A DNA stretch of 64,000 nt from Blattamonas nauphoetae. Taxonomy: Eukaryota; Preaxostyla; Oxymonadida. The position numbers and the translations under genes are program-made. Below the pieces are notes generated by a model. That model worked only from the letters and a program-made list of their open reading frames with translations, was not told the origin of the DNA and did no database searches. This document shows positions 33,185 through 42,760 of the stretch, in pieces. Numbering within the stretch: position 1 is the first letter of the stretch; each line of letters starts with the position of its first letter. The stretch is from the NCBI GenBank assembly GCA_033064195.1, contig JARBJD010000046.1, positions 124,001 through 188,000 of the forward strand, read 5' to 3'.

Positions 33185-33520
33185 AAATACTGAAAATCTA
33201 TTTTTGACCACAAATCACTGAAATCCAACATGATAACCATTTCGAAAAATTCTGAAAAAAATTCTAAAATCTCGGGGACACTGTCGGTCATCGATCAAAA
33301 GAGGTTTGATCAAAATCGGTTGAGAATTCGTCGAACTGCGTACCGGACTTAGGTCGAAAAAGTGACCAAAAAAGTCGATGTTCCGATTTTGCCACTATGA
33401 ACTGCTTTATGGCTCAAATTGTGTTCAAACACGTTTAATTGCGACGGAAATCATTTTGAAAGGTGAAATTTTAGGAAAAAAGCACTTCTGAGATTTTTGG
33501 TTTGATCCGACCCATTGATA

Positions 33521-34112
33521 GTGGTGTCACCAATACGTTCGATGTCAACAATTCGTGCTTTTTTCTGGAATTATCACTTTTGGTCAAACTAAGAAAAAAA
33601 TAAAATTTTAGAATTTTCTTCCCACTGGATCCCAAAAAATCCTCACAATAGCTCTTTTCAACCACTTTTTTCATGTGTTCTCGTCATAACTTCACAACCT
33701 GTGAACCGATTTTGATGAAATTTTCCACTGAAACGTTTGTTTGGTGAAATGAACATTTTGAAAAAAAATTGGAAAAAAAATCATGGGTATCTGGGACGAT
33801 ATGAAAAAAGGCTGTTTTTCGCCCAGAAAAATATCATGGGAAAAATTTTTTTATTTTTTTGAGTGTCTTTTATCGATATGTTTACGAAAATAATGCTTTT
33901 TCTTCGGTCTCAAACGGATGTCTGGATATGGAAAAATGATCGTCGAAAGTTTGGAAAATGTGTGGCGTTTCGCTGTATAACGTGTTTTGAGGTTTTCTCA
34001 GGATCCAGTGGGAAGAAAATTCTAAAATTTTATTTTTTTCTTAGTTTGACCAAAAGTGATCATTCCAGAAAAAAGCACGAATTGTTGACATGGAACGTAT
34101 TGGTGACGCCAC
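33521..34112. mobile_element. 592-bp MITE with TA target duplication, in left Polinton repeat
   Basis: Ends are inverted repeats of about 110 bp starting GTGGTGTCACCAATACG on the left and GTGGCGTCACC when read inward from the right. The element is bounded by TA at 33,519-33,520 and 34,113-34,114. It is absent from the matching place in the right repeat (near 55,950), which shows it arrived after the repeats formed. No coding capacity. TA duplication fits a Tc1/mariner-type partner, but the family is not established. Relatives lie at 26,424-26,950 and about 61,190-61,530. Confidence 0.85.
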
Positions 34113-35472
34113 TATGAGGTTTTTTCGCGTTTTTCGAGATTTTTTTAGAAAGGTATGGACGTTCGGGACTATGTCCTTTTGATCACTTTTCGTCGTCTTA
34201 CGGTGTTTTTGGGTGTGAAAACGCTAGTTAGCGTCTTTTTGTGTCATTCATCTCTGAAAACTTTTGACACCTCTACATTCGGACACTTTTTTATGAATTT
34301 TCACATTTCACGACTTTCACTTCATTTACTCCGTTATTGCATCATTTTAACGAACATAAGTCGACGCGAGACGTATAGCGCATTTCCTTAGTTTCATTTT
34401 GTCGGTTCTTCACTTCACCGTTTTGACGACTCTTTTCTTCACAACTTGCACACTATTAGATTTTTGCCCCGATTTTCACATATTGCGCCTTCTTTCTCGT
34501 TGTTAGAGGAAGGTGTGCTCAAATTTTTAGAATTTTTTGTCGGATAGTTGTCTCAAAATTTCACTTTTTTGATTCGTCATTTCACAGCTTTTCACAGTGT
34601 TTGCATGTTTGAACACCACTTCAGCCCCTTCTTTTTCACATCATTCTCTCCCCATTTCACCTCGAGTTGAACCATTACTCCTCTCCATTTTTCTCACATC
34701 ACTTCCATTTTGTGGGCCGTTCTCACTTCACTAGCACATCATTTTAGTCAAGTTTTCATCAACTTTTTCACAAAAACAGAGTAAAAGAAAGCGAAACAAG
34801 CATGAATGAAGTGAGCAAGTATGAAAATGAGAGGGAAATTGACGATCGTGAAAACGGTGTGAAATGTGGCGTCAATAGTGAAAATTAGGTCTGTGTTCCG
34901 GTTTTTCTCTCTTAAAAACAACAAAAATGATTCAAAAATGTACGTGATATGATGAAGATTACGGAAAAATTCCGAGAACTGAAGTGAGCCGTTGAAAGTG
35001 AGATCTCGGTAAAAGTCCGGAATCTTCACTTATCGGAAATTAGTGTGTTGTATTGGAGAACAAGATTAAGAGAAAGAAACATGAATGAAGTGGTTAAAAA
35101 CAGTAAACAACGAAAAAACGAGGACTGAAGTGTGACCAAAAACGAAACAATAATGAGCAAAGATTAGGTGACAATTCGATCAAAACTAGTGAAAACAGAG
35201 CTGAAACAAGATATAAATGATGTCGATATGATGAAGAATGCATACTTTTACCGAGATCTGGACCTGGTTGTGAAACCTCAAATATCTCTGCAAAAGTCCG
35301 AAATCTTCAAAAAACGAAGCATACCACGATGATCCTGAGCACCAGAAGAATCAGAAACGCGACAAATCAGAACGAAACAAGCACTCTTGAGAAATGAGTG
35401 ATCGAACCCATTGATCCTCGATTCCAGCGAAAAATCCAAAACTGAGAAATCAATGAAAGAAAATCTAATTCT

Positions 35473-35493
35473 GAATTTTTTAATTTGTATTAA
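35473..35493 (+). promoter_or_regulatory. Start-site motif, replication class
   Basis: TTTTTTAATTTGTA followed by TTAA and the ATG at 35,494. Same motif and spacing as before 32,591 and 35,928. Confidence 0.6.
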
Positions 35494-35883
35494 ATGAATC
35501 CAACTGCGATGTACAAGGAAAGACGTCGAGTATGTTCAGAACAAGCCTTAATTGAATCAATGAGAGAAGAGAACTGTTCGCTAGTCTCTGGGTATGTCAG
35601 AAATAATGTGCCGGTGACGTATGTTCATGAGGGAGTTGAATGGAGAATAAAACCAAAGTTGTGGAATCAAGGAAACAGACCTCACTTAGCAAAACGTCGA
35701 CACTACACTCAATCATTCGTCGAAAATGAACTGAAGAAATACAATTGTGAGCTCGTCGGTGAGTACACGAAAGTTCTGGTTCCATTCACATATCGAGAGA
35801 TTGGCGGAAGTGAAGTGTTCAGAATTAGACTTGATGCATGGCTGACTGCTAAGAAAAAGCCCCATCTGAGAAAACAGAAATAA
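35494..35883 (+). CDS. Polinton protein, 129 residues, paralogue of the repeat-encoded protein
   Basis: The protein reads in two modules, ENCSLVSGYV...YVHEGVEW...GNRPHLAK and YNCELVGEYTK...YREIGG...KKKPHLRK, with a shared linker RRHYTQSFVENELKK. The linker is nearly the same as RKRYTQSFVENELKK in the 197-residue protein, so the two are clearly paralogues. Length and basic character suggest a small nucleic-acid-binding protein, but the family is unrecognised. It lies just inside the left repeat and 44 bp before the polymerase gene on the same strand. Confidence 0.75.
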   Translation: MNPTAMYKERRRVCSEQALIESMREENCSLVSGYVRNNVPVTYVHEGVEWRIKPKLWNQGNRPHLAKRRHYTQSFVENELKKYNCELVGEYTKVLVPFTYREIGGSEVFRIRLDAWLTAKKKPHLRKQK

Positions 35884-35906
35884 ACACTCAACTTTTTTTT
35901 ATTTTC

Positions 35907-35927
35907 GGATTTTTTAATTTGTAGTAA
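35907..35927 (+). promoter_or_regulatory. Start-site motif, replication class
   Basis: TTTTTTAATTTGTA followed by GTAA and the polymerase ATG at 35,928. Confidence 0.6.
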
Positions 35928-38900
35928 ATGGCACTGCTACAACCAGTCAAGGAAAGAATTCAAGAAATTCGAGACCTCTTTCCGAATACACAATTTCAAT
36001 TTATTGATGGTCGAACGTATATTCCAGACAGCACAAATTATCAACATCATCGTTCATTTCTTCTGAATATGCTTCAACACACAGATCTCGAGTTTCCACA
36101 TCCAACAAAGAATCTCGATCTCAATCTCATTCCAGATTTTATTGAACAAGTTAAACTTCGACAACAGATGGCGTCAGAAGATCGACTCGCTCACCGAATG
36201 ATCGTGGAAAACATGAAAGCAAATCCAAGAGTGAACAAAGAAGAACTGAAGAAGCAAGTGTTCAGAATGACATGGAAACTGAAATCAATTGAAGAGAAGT
36301 TGATGGATCATTGGATGAAGAATCTATTGATCATTCAGAAGAAAAATGAACAAATGGAAAAGAGAGAAGTGCAGACATTCGATGGATTTGAAGAATGTAT
36401 ATTACTCGCTGAACCACGTGACAAAGCAGCATTCAATTCTTGTCTGATGAATGCACGAAGGAAGTTCAAAAAGAATGAGGTCGAGAAGGTCGAAGATAAT
36501 GGAAAACCATATCAATTGTACTTCCACAATCATCTGAAGAATGTTGAAGAAATCACAACCTTCATCAAAGCAGTATTCGACAAGGAGAAAGATCATCCAT
36601 TCAAGATTAGTATTGACTTTGGTAAGATCATCGAGAGAAAAGACAAAGATGAAACAACACACAAAGACTTCAGACCAGAATTGGAGAACACATCGAAGAG
36701 CTTCCCAACAGTGATCCGAAGTACTGGAGATATTAATGAGTATTCAAAATATGCAATCAATCTGATCAAAGAATCACAAGAGAGAACACTGATGGATACG
36801 AAGACAATGTACATCGCTTTCCACTCAATTCAAGTTGCAGTCTATCGATTCCCAGTTGCAGGAAAAGCAAATGCCATTCTCACTGAACACATCAAAACGA
36901 GAAACGTTCGGTACATTGATTCTGAGTTCAACATCTGCTTCTTTCAAGCACTATCATTCCTCACACTTCCTGAAGTTCCTGGTAAGAAGATATCAATCAA
37001 CATGAGAAACGTTGAAGCAAAAAGATTGTTCGCAGAATCGAAGAATCTGACCCACCTGAAGCCACATCAACTTACTGAACACTTACGCAATTATCCTGGA
37101 TTTGATATCGCTTGTGATTTGGAGAAAGAAATGATTAGACACAACATCACAGTTCACATTTATGAATATGATGAAGACAAGAAGAAGTACCCGAACTCGA
37201 GTTCGACTAGTGACCCCCAAAGGGGTCGTTACTTCCTCAGTCAGTCGTATGTCAACGAAAATGATGATGCTCGTGTTCTTCCCATCTTGATGATTCCACT
37301 TACTGCAACTCTCGTTCATGTGATGTTCATTGTTGATCCTGAGAAAATCACTGGACATAAACTCTGTCCGTATTGTCAGTCAAGAGGATTCCAAGTCAAG
37401 GATTCTCACTTCAAGACATACTACGAGAAGCATCTCAAAGAGTGCAAAGAGCTTGATGGAAAACATGTGAAGAAGATCACTCTTGACAAAACACCAAGAC
37501 CAAATGTTCCACATTTCCTCAACAATAGAACTTATGAATTTCTGATGGCACATAAGAGACAAGACGAGTTCAAACCAACGCAGTACTACATCACGTACGA
37601 TTTCGAAACGATGGAAGATCTCATTCTTGATAATCTATTCTCTGATGACAATACTCAGTTGATTTCTCATCTGAAGCCTCTCTCCGTTGCATCATCAATT
37701 AAGACAAAATCAGGTGTGAAGTCAATCTATTATGATCTTCGAGATGGAAAGGACTTCGTGAAGCAATGGATCAGAGAACTCTTCAAATATGCTGAGACAG
37801 TTCGAGAGGACAACTACTACGAAGACCCGGAAATACCCTCTCAGAATGAAGTCAGTGTGATTGGATTCAACAGCTCCAGATTCGACATCAATCTCATCTT
37901 CCGTGATCTCGTTGACAAGGATTGGAAAGTAGTAAGCTTCCTTGGATCCACAACGAAGTACAAGCAGGTATTGATCAGACACGAGAAGACACAACAGGTG
38001 CTTCGCTTTATTGACATGATGTCGTACACAGGACCAATGACATTGGAGAATGCAGTCAAAGCCTTTGGAGGAAATACAACACTCCAGAAATCATTCTTTG
38101 CATACGAGTCATTTGATTCATCAGACTACAACACAGTGTTGAGCAAACAAGAACCATTCTCTAAATATGAATTCTATTCGAGTCTGAACAACAGTGAAAT
38201 GTCCGACCCAGATTTCCAAATGTACCTTGATGATTGGAACAGACAAGGATTCAAGAACCGTTGGGAATATCTCAAGTTCTACAACATCAGAGACGTCGAA
38301 TGCATGATTGCACCACTAGACAATCTGATTGATCTGAACTTCCAATACAAAGTGGACATGCTGCACAATCTCTCATTATCAGCCAATGCTTCTGCAATCA
38401 AATATGCTTGTGCGTACAAGGACTTTGATATCGACGATGATTTCAATGGAGTGGATCAATCTGGAGAAATAAAAATCACGAAGCAATACTGGAAGTACAA
38501 GGTTGCGTCGTACATTTATCAAGACCAGAAAGCTCATCGCTGCACTGACAAAAATGTCACAGAAGCAGATTTCGATTGGTTTGTTCAACAATGCAAGAGA
38601 GTGTGCTATATCTGCAAGTGTCATTTCTCACAAGCAGTTAGACCAACTTTGGATAGAATCGACAATTCGAAAGGACATTCAAAAGAGAACGTGAAGATCT
38701 GCTGTGACTACTGCAACACATACAAGTCAGACAAGGATGAACATCTCACAAGATTGAGAATTCAATTGAAGAAATACTGCATATGGAAATCATTGCCAAT
38801 GACTCTGACACATGAGCAAACATATCACAAACTGAGAGCAGCTGTGACTGGCGGATTATCGAATGTTCAACATCGACAGATCATCAAAGATGTGACCCCA

Positions 38901-40361
38901 ATCAATCACTTCAAATATGAAAATGGAAAAGTTGTCTCCAAAGATACAGAACATAAAATGACTCATGTCTGTGGTGTTGATTTCAATTCACTTTATCCCA
39001 GTGCTTTCTCATCAATCAAGAACAAAAACAATCCATACACCAAACACAGAATGTTCATGCCAGGACGATGCTTATTCACCGCAACAGGAGATAAAGAATG
39101 TCGTAAGATTATTGAAGACAAGAATCAGAAGACACTGTTTGTTGTTGAATTGAAGGGACACATCGATGAGAAGCACATCAATGATTTCATTAACTTCCCA
39201 CCAATCTTCAGGAACATCGTGGTCAATACAACAGAAGAAACCATTGGAGAGAAGACATATTCGTTGATGAAGAAACATGGATTAAAGACTGATGACAAAC
39301 AACGGAAGCTGACACAACTCTTGAGCACACACGATCAGTATATGTTCTTTTCGACATACTATCTGTGGTTCCTCATCGACTATTGCCACTTCATCGTAGA
39401 CGATATTAAGAGTGTGATGGTGTTCTCCAGACATGCTGGATTTGAACCTTTTGTGACCTCATTCATGAATGATCGAATAGAAGCAATGAAGGTTGGAAAC
39501 AAGGGAAAGGAACAGTTCTGTAAGACCAACCTCAATGGAAGTTACGGATACGATGGAATGAACACTGAGAAATACAACTCAATCACAATCTGCAATGAGA
39601 AGAGAACATACTTGAAACAAATGATGAAAGGATTTGTGGCTACGAGAGAGATCAATGAGGACAACTACATTGTGATCGAAGACAGAGAGAAAGCATCGTG
39701 CAAAACATGTCTGCAAGAAGCAGTATTCACACTCGACAATGCCAAGTTCTGGTATCTGAATTTCATCTACAATTTCATGTACAAGTGCTTAGACATGAAC
39801 AAGATTCACTTCTGTGAGGGAGATACTGACTCTGCATACTGGGCAATTAGTGGAGATCCAGACGCTGGAATTCATCAACAATTTGAACACGTGATTGCTG
39901 ACAAAGAATTCTATGATGCACACAAATATGAATGGTTTCCCAATCCTGAAAAAGGAGTTGATGATGAGAAGAAGCTGTTGGGATTAGCAATTGAAAAGGA
40001 AGGTGAGCAGATGATCTGTCTTGCACCCAAATGTTACTCGCTCGATGAGAAATGCAAGATCAAAGGAGTGTCTCTGAAGAAAACAAACATCACGAGTGAC
40101 GATTATGTGAAGTGCCTGAACGGAGAGAAAACTGTGACTACAACATTGAACTTCACCGTAAAACGGTTCAAGCATCAGAATGATGCGTTCCAGACGAGAA
40201 GAATCATAAGCGAAGACAACACGAATGGATTTGAGATTGCGAAAATACAACAGCAGAAACTCAGTCTCAGTGGAATTCATCTGAAGGCAATTGTACTTGA
40301 AAATGAATCATGTCCTCCATTCATTCATGGACTGAAAGCAACTGATTATATAATTGAATAA
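35928..40361 (+). CDS. Polinton protein-primed family B DNA polymerase with HNH-like insert
   Basis: The 1,477-residue replicase of the element. Exonuclease motifs: YDFETMED near residue 558 (Exo I), FNSSRFDINL near 648 (Exo II) and YNIRDVE near 785 (Exo III). Polymerase motifs: VDFNSLYPSAF near 1018 (A), KTNLNGSYGYDG near 1198 (B) and EGDTDSAYW near 1299 (C). The N-terminal third is long and helical, with a possible zinc-binding cluster (CPYCQSRG...H...C) near 480-507. Between Exo III and motif A, residues about 870-945, lies an extra domain with CYICKC, LDRIDNSKGHSKENV and CDYCNTYK, an HNH or endonuclease VII-like zinc fold. Members of this family prime on a terminal protein bound to the element ends. 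Confidence 0.93.
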   Translation: MALLQPVKERIQEIRDLFPNTQFQFIDGRTYIPDSTNYQHHRSFLLNMLQHTDLEFPHPTKNLDLNLIPDFIEQVKLRQQMASEDRLAHRMIVENMKANPRVNKEELKKQVFRMTWKLKSIEEKLMDHWMKNLLIIQKKNEQMEKREVQTFDGFEECILLAEPRDKAAFNSCLMNARRKFKKNEVEKVEDNGKPYQLYFHNHLKNVEEITTFIKAVFDKEKDHPFKISIDFGKIIERKDKDETTHKDFRPELENTSKSFPTVIRSTGDINEYSKYAINLIKESQERTLMDTKTMYIAFHSIQVAVYRFPVAGKANAILTEHIKTRNVRYIDSEFNICFFQALSFLTLPEVPGKKISINMRNVEAKRLFAESKNLTHLKPHQLTEHLRNYPGFDIACDLEKEMIRHNITVHIYEYDEDKKKYPNSSSTSDPQRGRYFLSQSYVNENDDARVLPILMIPLTATLVHVMFIVDPEKITGHKLCPYCQSRGFQVKDSHFKTYYEKHLKECKELDGKHVKKITLDKTPRPNVPHFLNNRTYEFLMAHKRQDEFKPTQYYITYDFETMEDLILDNLFSDDNTQLISHLKPLSVASSIKTKSGVKSIYYDLRDGKDFVKQWIRELFKYAETVREDNYYEDPEIPSQNEVSVIGFNSSRFDINLIFRDLVDKDWKVVSFLGSTTKYKQVLIRHEKTQQVLRFIDMMSYTGPMTLENAVKAFGGNTTLQKSFFAYESFDSSDYNTVLSKQEPFSKYEFYSSLNNSEMSDPDFQMYLDDWNRQGFKNRWEYLKFYNIRDVECMIAPLDNLIDLNFQYKVDMLHNLSLSANASAIKYACAYKDFDIDDDFNGVDQSGEIKITKQYWKYKVASYIYQDQKAHRCTDKNVTEADFDWFVQQCKRVCYICKCHFSQAVRPTLDRIDNSKGHSKENVKICCDYCNTYKSDKDEHLTRLRIQLKKYCIWKSLPMTLTHEQTYHKLRAAVTGGLSNVQHRQIIKDVTPINHFKYENGKVVSKDTEHKMTHVCGVDFNSLYPSAFSSIKNKNNPYTKHRMFMPGRCLFTATGDKECRKIIEDKNQKTLFVVELKGHIDEKHINDFINFPPIFRNIVVNTTEETIGEKTYSLMKKHGLKTDDKQRKLTQLLSTHDQYMFFSTYYLWFLIDYCHFIVDDIKSVMVFSRHAGFEPFVTSFMNDRIEAMKVGNKGKEQFCKTNLNGSYGYDGMNTEKYNSITICNEKRTYLKQMMKGFVATREINEDNYIVIEDREKASCKTCLQEAVFTLDNAKFWYLNFIYNFMYKCLDMNKIHFCEGDTDSAYWAISGDPDAGIHQQFEHVIADKEFYDAHKYEWFPNPEKGVDDEKKLLGLAIEKEGEQMICLAPKCYSLDEKCKIKGVSLKKTNITSDDYVKCLNGEKTVTTTLNFTVKRFKHQNDAFQTRRIISEDNTNGFEIAKIQQQKLSLSGIHLKAIVLENESCPPFIHGLKATDYIIE

Positions 40362-40369
40362 ACACAAAC

Positions 40370-40384
40370 TTTATTTTTGAATAA
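40370..40384 (+). promoter_or_regulatory. Start-site motif, virion-class type
   Basis: TTTATTTTTGAATAA directly before the ATG at 40,385. Matches the T-rich TTTATTTTT core seen before the capsid-region genes. Confidence 0.45.
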
Positions 40385-42373
40385 ATGAACACACGACAGA
40401 TCAATGCATTCGTGAATAGGTTACTGAATTGCACACAACACTCTCAAGAGAAAATATTCAATGTCAAGTTCAATAGAACCAACACATTACCAGTACATGA
40501 CGTCTATGATTCACATGGAGAGTATGTTGCAAACGATGAGACATATTTTGAGGATTGGTTTAATGGAGGTCTCTCTCCTAATTTAACTATTTCAGATGGA
40601 ACAAAAGTAGTCTCACAGTTTCTTATTGAATTCTTGGGAAAACGTTTTAGTGATTGGAGATGTGAAAAAGCATACAAGATGTATAAAGAATATCATCGAA
40701 AGTACAATCAACAAGTGACACCAATTCTCTCACCAAGAGTTCGAAGCCCTGCAGAGGCAAGACCAATACCCATTCCAGTGCAAAGACCAATAGCAATAGA
40801 ACCACCTGAATATCTAATTATTCCTGGACTGAAGAGAAACTTGAAATCAATGGGGTTTGAATATGAATATCCAATGAAGGAGAGGAAGTTCGAAGAGGAT
40901 GATGAGGATGATGATGACGATGATGATGACGATGATGACATAATACCAATTTCACAGATGCAGGATCCAATAGAGAGAAATCCCTTCTTCACACCAACCG
41001 TGTTCAACCACCCAGTGAGGGAGATCAGACAGAATGAACCGACGACACAGCAAGTGCTCAATAAGTTGGCACAAATGAAAGGATTGTTTGATCATCAACA
41101 GAGGAATGATTCCGAAGATGAACAGATCAAAGCTGAGAACTCAATAATGAAAAATCAAAAGCAGATGGAACACTTCATTACCTCACACATTCTGGATGCA
41201 AATAAAATGAACAGAGACACATTCGTTCGAGCCTCGATAAACAGAAAGATTGCGAACGAAGATCTTGACTTCATTCTGACTCACACAAAACAAATCCCAT
41301 TCGGAGGAAGATCATTTCAGGATTGGTTTGAGGAATTTGATCACAGATGGAGTGTAGCACATCCGAGGAAAATTCAGAGAGAAAGAGGAAGTGACAGAAT
41401 GAGAATTGATCCTCCAATGATTCCAAAAACAACGGAAAAAATAGTGTATCCATTTCGATCAAAAATGCAGTTCATGTCGAAAGCAATTACAGGTGATCCA
41501 CAGAAGACATCAGACAGAAAGGTTCCTCAGAATTGTGATAGACCATACTTTTCTCCCAAGTTTGGATCCTGGGAAATTGATCTCGTTTTTATCCAATCAC
41601 CAACGTCGAAAACAGTACTTCAGATATACCTCTTCGCAATCAACATTAACACTAAATACCTGGTAGTAATTCCTGTTCTGGATAAATCATGGAGCAAAGT
41701 CAAGACTGCAATCAATGACCTGATTAATTATCGTGGCGTTCATGTCAACAACATTCGAGGAGATGGTGAAGCAGCATGGACAAGTAGAGAAGCATCAGAG
41801 TTTTTCAAGGATCTGAATGTCAGTCCATATTTCACAAGCTCACCATTCACAAATCATAATCGAATTGTCGATCGAGTGATAAGAACAATCAGAGATGGAT
41901 TCCAAGACAATGCGACACAGATGGCAAATCATTCACTGATGAATCAGATGGTGGAATACTACAACATGACTCCACATCGAGCGTACTGGAACAAATTCAC
42001 ACCAGAGCAAGCTCAAAATAATCGTGAAATTGAAGCACTGTACATCTCCAGTTGTGAAGAACAATTAAAGAACATCCAAAGACAACAGACAACACAGATG
42101 TTATGGAAATACAAACCAGGAAACATTCTACTGATTCATCTTGATCTGGACAAGACTGTTGCCAAGTTTCAGAAGAAGAGAAGGCAGTTTCAATTCGTGG
42201 GGAAATTCATCGAATACAAGCACGGGAATGTGGTAGCTACACTACTGAATGGACTGACGTGTCTGTCAAAAGTTGTCTACGTTCCAATCCAACACACAAA
42301 GTTCCATGCAGACTCTATTGACGACTTAACTCCAGAGTTCATTGCTGACTATAATTTGGCGGAGTCTCAATAA
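40385..42373 (+). CDS. Polinton integrase (rve family)
   Basis: A 662-residue protein starting 23 bp after the polymerase stop. The N-terminal half is of unknown fold and includes a run of Asp/Glu around residue 175-185. The catalytic core begins near residue 390 with GSWEIDLVFIQ (first Asp), continues with NNIRGDGEAAWTSREA (second Asp) near 458 and NHNRIVDRVIRTIRD near 495, and then the typical YNMTPHRA and TPEQAQ segment. The C-terminal part (KPGNILLIHL...VGKFIEYKHGNVVAT) looks like a small beta-barrel such as the SH3-like or chromo-type domain found after many integrase cores. It inserts the element, producing the 6-bp duplications seen here. Confidence 0.9.
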   Translation: MNTRQINAFVNRLLNCTQHSQEKIFNVKFNRTNTLPVHDVYDSHGEYVANDETYFEDWFNGGLSPNLTISDGTKVVSQFLIEFLGKRFSDWRCEKAYKMYKEYHRKYNQQVTPILSPRVRSPAEARPIPIPVQRPIAIEPPEYLIIPGLKRNLKSMGFEYEYPMKERKFEEDDEDDDDDDDDDDDIIPISQMQDPIERNPFFTPTVFNHPVREIRQNEPTTQQVLNKLAQMKGLFDHQQRNDSEDEQIKAENSIMKNQKQMEHFITSHILDANKMNRDTFVRASINRKIANEDLDFILTHTKQIPFGGRSFQDWFEEFDHRWSVAHPRKIQRERGSDRMRIDPPMIPKTTEKIVYPFRSKMQFMSKAITGDPQKTSDRKVPQNCDRPYFSPKFGSWEIDLVFIQSPTSKTVLQIYLFAININTKYLVVIPVLDKSWSKVKTAINDLINYRGVHVNNIRGDGEAAWTSREASEFFKDLNVSPYFTSSPFTNHNRIVDRVIRTIRDGFQDNATQMANHSLMNQMVEYYNMTPHRAYWNKFTPEQAQNNREIEALYISSCEEQLKNIQRQQTTQMLWKYKPGNILLIHLDLDKTVAKFQKKRRQFQFVGKFIEYKHGNVVATLLNGLTCLSKVVYVPIQHTKFHADSIDDLTPEFIADYNLAESQ

Positions 42374-42380
42374 TGTTTCG

Positions 42381-42400
42381 AATATTTTTATTTCTCTTAA
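42381..42400 (+). promoter_or_regulatory. Start-site motif, virion-class type
   Basis: AATATTTTTATTTCTCTTAA directly before the ATG at 42,401. Confidence 0.45.
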
Positions 42401-42760
42401 ATGACATCACTGAAAATATTAGAACCGTTTGATCCTGAACAGAAAGAGTTCACAAACATCCACGACTTTCAGAGATACTTGGAGAAGAATAGAAAAGAAC
42501 TGAATGAGTACACAACTCAGAAACTGAATAGGATGATTCAAATTGACGGATATCGAATAACAAAAATAAGAGGTGAGATTGCACTGAGGAAACGATATGT
42601 CGATGCTTCCACTCCTCCTAATTCACTCTCGATTGACCAAAGATTATCAGACATTGAAGAATCAATTCGAACGCTGACAGATACTCTCAGCATGAGGCTT
42701 CGAAGTCTTGACGAGACTATTGGAAATCTCATTCAAGAACTAACGGACAGTTCGTATTAA
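42401..42760 (+). CDS. Polinton protein, 119 residues, unrecognised
   Basis: A small protein starting MTSLKILEPF. The C-terminal 50 residues (SDIEESIRTLTDTLSMRL) have a heptad pattern suggesting a coiled coil. It lies between the integrase and the convergent packaging ATPase and overlaps the ATPase 3' end by 21 bp. It has the same AT-rich start context as the other genes of the element. No family recognised. Confidence 0.6.
   Translation: MTSLKILEPFDPEQKEFTNIHDFQRYLEKNRKELNEYTTQKLNRMIQIDGYRITKIRGEIALRKRYVDASTPPNSLSIDQRLSDIEESIRTLTDTLSMRLRSLDETIGNLIQELTDSSY

Larger units (their letters stand above)
32289..35270 (+). repeat. Left terminal inverted repeat of the Polinton
   Basis: Matches the reverse complement of 54,800-57,172. 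About 2.4 kb is shared once the MITE at 33,521-34,112 is discounted. The outer 1 kb, to about 33,285, is nearly identical to the right copy. Further in, identity falls sharply to roughly 75-85 percent by eye. The inner boundary near 35,270 is approximate. The preceding CCGGCT is the target duplication. Confidence 0.88.

Noticed and set aside
38540-38760. Intein in the Polinton polymerase
   Set aside because: The insert is only about 75 residues, lies away from the usual intein sites in motifs A-C, and shows no N-terminal Cys/Ser block or C-terminal HN residues.
40708-41061. 117-codon serine-rich minus-strand ORF
   Set aside because: Antisense of the Asp/Glu run in the integrase; the serines come from reversed GAT/GAC codons.
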